From the NCBI GenBank assembly GCA_951812805.1, contig CATOSZ010000016.1:62001-126000 (forward strand): a DNA stretch of 64,000 nucleotides. The letters run 5' to 3'. The translations under genes and the position numbers were made by a program. The notes beneath the pieces were generated by a model. The model saw only the letters and a program-made list of their open reading frames with translations, was not told where the DNA came from and ran no database searches. This document shows positions 62,338 to 64,000 of this stretch, piece by piece; positions within the stretch are counted from its first letter, which is position 1; every line of letters starts with the position of its first letter. Source of the stretch: an uncultured Alphaproteobacteria bacterium (GTDB taxonomy: Bacteria > Pseudomonadota > Alphaproteobacteria > GCA-2731375).

Positions 62338-62356
62338 CGTTGCTTTTTTTGCAACG
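62338..62356. promoter_or_regulatory. candidate operator between the ABC operon and the selenoprotein gene
   Basis: CGTTGC-TTTTTTT-GCAACG is a perfect 6-base inverted repeat around seven T residues. It sits in the 199-base divergent region, in its most AT-rich stretch. A dimeric regulator bound here could control both directions; the operon's own LysR protein is a candidate. Confidence 0.45.
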
Positions 62357-62440
62357 CGCCACGGTGGGCTTCCTCCAGACATCGTCTTGACCATGGCTCA
62401 GGACTAGGTCATGGCTTGGTCGTCGAACGAGGAGGAAATC

Positions 62441-64000
62441 ATGGCGAATTCGACGCATTCCGAAGTGTTTGCCACGCTCTGGCCCGGCGGGCCCTATGCG
62501 GTCGAGATCGTACCGCCGGCCGCCCGGCCGGACAGTCTGGCCGGCAAGACGATCGGCTTCCTCTGGGACGACATGTTCCGCGGCGAGGAGATCTTTCCCG
62601 TCATCGAGGCGGAAATCCGCGCCCGCCACCCCAATACCCGTTTCGTCGGTTGGGAGGCGTTCGGCTCGATCTTCGGCGGGGACGAGCATCGGGTGCTGGC
62701 GGAACTGCCGGCGCGGCTGGCCGCCGAGGGGGTCGATGCCGTCGTCTGCGGGGTCGGCTGTTGAGGCGCGTGCACGCCCGCCGTGATGCGGGCGAGCGCG
62801 GTGGTCGAAAAAGCGGGCGTCCCGACGGCCTCGCTGGTCTGTGACGGCTTCCTCGGCCAGGGCGCGGTGACGGCCGGCGGGCTCGGCATTCCGGCCCTGC
62901 CGTTGGCCCGGCTGGTCGGCCATGTCGACGGCCAGGGGGACGCGGAGCTGGCGGCGAACGTCCGCGACGTGACCGCCGAGGCGGTGATCCATCACCTGAC
63001 CCGCGCGCCCCGGGCCGAGACGGACAGCCACGATTTCGGCACCGACGAGATCGTCGCACACGGCACTCTCGACGAGGTCAATGCGATCTTCGAGGCGCGG
63101 GGCTGGAGCGACGGCCTGCCGATCACCCCGCCGACGCCGGAGAAGGTCGCGGCCTTCCTGGCCGAAGCCGCCGATCCCGCGGACCGGGTCATCGGCACCC
63201 TGCAACCGGCCGGGCGGGCGGCAACAGTGCGCAACGTCGCGGTGAACGGCGTCATGGCCGGCTGCCGCCCCGACTATATGCCGGTGTTGATTGCCATCGC
63301 CGAGGTGCTGGCCGATCCCGCCTACGGGGTCGAGCACAGCGGCGATACCACGGGCGGCGACGCGCAGATCGTGCTCTCGGGCCCGGTCATCGAACGCCTC
63401 GGCTTCAACGTCGAAAACGGGGCGATGCGGGAAGGCACGCGCGCCAACACCAGCGTCGGGCGTTTTCTGCGCCTCTTCCTGCGCAACGTCGCGGGCTGCC
63501 TGCCGGGCGCCGGCGACAAGAGCACCTTCGGCAATCCCACCCGGGTCGTGCTGGCCGAACACGAGGCGGAGCTGACGGCGCTTGGCTGGCTGCTGTTCGC
63601 CGAGGACCGGGGTTTTGCCGCCGGCACCGACCTCGTCACCATCGCCCGCTTCACCAGCGGCGGGGTCGTCGGCTCGATCTACGGCGCGGACCCCGACGTC
63701 ATCGCCGCCTATCTCGCCGACGGCCTGGTGCGCCACACGAGCTGGGAGGCGGTCTTCATCGTCGGCTTCGCGCCCGGCACCTACCGTCCGCTGTTGGCGA
63801 TCAGCCCGATGGTCGCCAAGACGCTGGCCCGGGCCGGCTGGTCGAAGGACGACCTGCGCCGCGCCCTCTTCCGCCATGCCCGCCTGCCGGCGGCGAAACT
63901 GGAAACCTATTTCGGCCCCTGGACCAACCTGGTGCCCGGCCGGCCGAAGCTGGCGGACCTGGTGGCGGCCGGCACCGCGGATCCCGTCTTCGCCGAGAGC
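62441..64000 (+). CDS. UGSC-family selenoprotein with in-frame UGA (Sec108), 3' partial
   Basis: ATG 62441 follows GAGGAGGAAATC. The frame runs 107 codons (GFLWDDMFRGEEIFPVIEAE, then VDAVVCGVGC) to a TGA at 62762-62764. It then continues in the same frame, with no other stop, to the window end: GACTPAVMRASAVVEKAGVP and on. Codons 108-111 thus read U-G-A-C, close to the U-G-S-C motif for which the UGSC (seleno)protein family is named; homologues carry Sec or another residue there. A SECIS-like hairpin follows. The second half (GWSDGLPITPPTPEKVAAFL, NVAVNGVMAGCRPDYMPV) is a domain seen with UGSC proteins, function unknown. Conventional annotation would end this at codon 107. Confidence 0.8.
62769..62800 (+). 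promoter_or_regulatory. SECIS-like RNA hairpin for selenocysteine insertion
   Basis: CGTGC (62769-62773) pairs with GCGCG (62796-62800), and CGCCCGC (62775-62781) pairs with GCGGGCG (62788-62794), with one A-A mismatch between them. The 6-base loop is CGUGAU, with a GU as in bacterial SECIS loops. The upper stem begins 11 bases and the loop 18 bases after the UGA, within the range for bacterial elements. It lies inside the coding region, as in bacteria it must. Confidence 0.65.

Noticed and set aside
62411-62440. Upstream in-frame ATG for the selenoprotein gene
   Set aside because: The ATG at 62441 has GAGGAGG at ideal spacing; the upstream ATG has none and would read that site as codons.
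62045-63877. 610-codon minus-strand frame opposite the selenoprotein gene
   Set aside because: Low-complexity shadow overlapping two well-supported genes; the opposite strand has conserved motifs and a ribosome binding site.

Overview
This is a very GC-rich, gene-dense stretch of what looks like an alphaproteobacterial chromosome, probably a Rhodospirillales-like, marine or salt-tolerant heterotroph. That placement is inference. It rests on base composition, the GAAC-N7-GAAC LexA-type box, the abundance of CoA-dependent catabolic genes with alphaproteobacterial character, and a fused glycine/sarcosine/dimethylglycine methyltransferase that makes the compatible solute glycine betaine. No rRNA, tRNA or CRISPR was found.

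Layout. 0-5.5 kb: a tandem GFA protein, a pterin dehydratase, an enolase-superfamily enzyme, a PAS histidine kinase and the betaine methyltransferase with two matching inverted repeats upstream. 5.5-14.2 kb: a small zinc-ribbon gene behind a LexA-type box, a leftward operon (MaoC hydratase, HSD17B4-like SDR, Ldh2-type and D-2-hydroxyacid dehydrogenases, HAD phosphatase), then a rightward run (BadH-like SDR, DUF4149, tail-anchored CoxG, GMC oxidoreductase). 14.2-30.5 kb: a response regulator, dinJ-yafQ, hydantoinase A/B, an L,D-transpeptidase, a glycine-zipper lipoprotein, a secreted caspase-like protease, an MFS carrier, assorted oxidoreductases, and an operon of EF-hand protein, ECF sigma factor, anti-sigma-like protein and Spy-like protein. 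30.5-46 kb: a glycolate-oxidase-type enzyme with serine-glyoxylate-type aminotransferase; an operon of TauD dioxygenase, SDR, AtzG-like subunit, amidase and CoA-transferase; an MBL-fold/DDN/cupin/beta-hydroxyacid dehydrogenase/DUF1028 stretch; a DinG-like helicase; and hipBA.

46-53.5 kb is the accessory, damaged part. It holds an aminotransferase broken by one in-frame TAG, two unassigned lower-GC genes, a gene fragment cut by an IS21-family element, remnants of an IS256-type transposase, large palindromes, and an acyl-CoA dehydrogenase that has lost its N-terminus at the IS boundary.

53.5-64 kb is one coherent module. Nine genes run leftward with minimal gaps: TAT-exported binding protein, ABC ATPase and permease, FAD oxidoreductase, CoA-transferase, enoyl-CoA hydratase, ferredoxin, LysR regulator and amidohydrolase. 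Divergent from them is a gene whose frame is interrupted by a single UGA in a U-G-A-C motif, followed by a SECIS-like hairpin. I read this as a UGSC-family selenoprotein, and I regard this module (uptake, CoA activation and oxidation of an unknown substrate, paired with a selenoprotein) as the most interesting content of the window.
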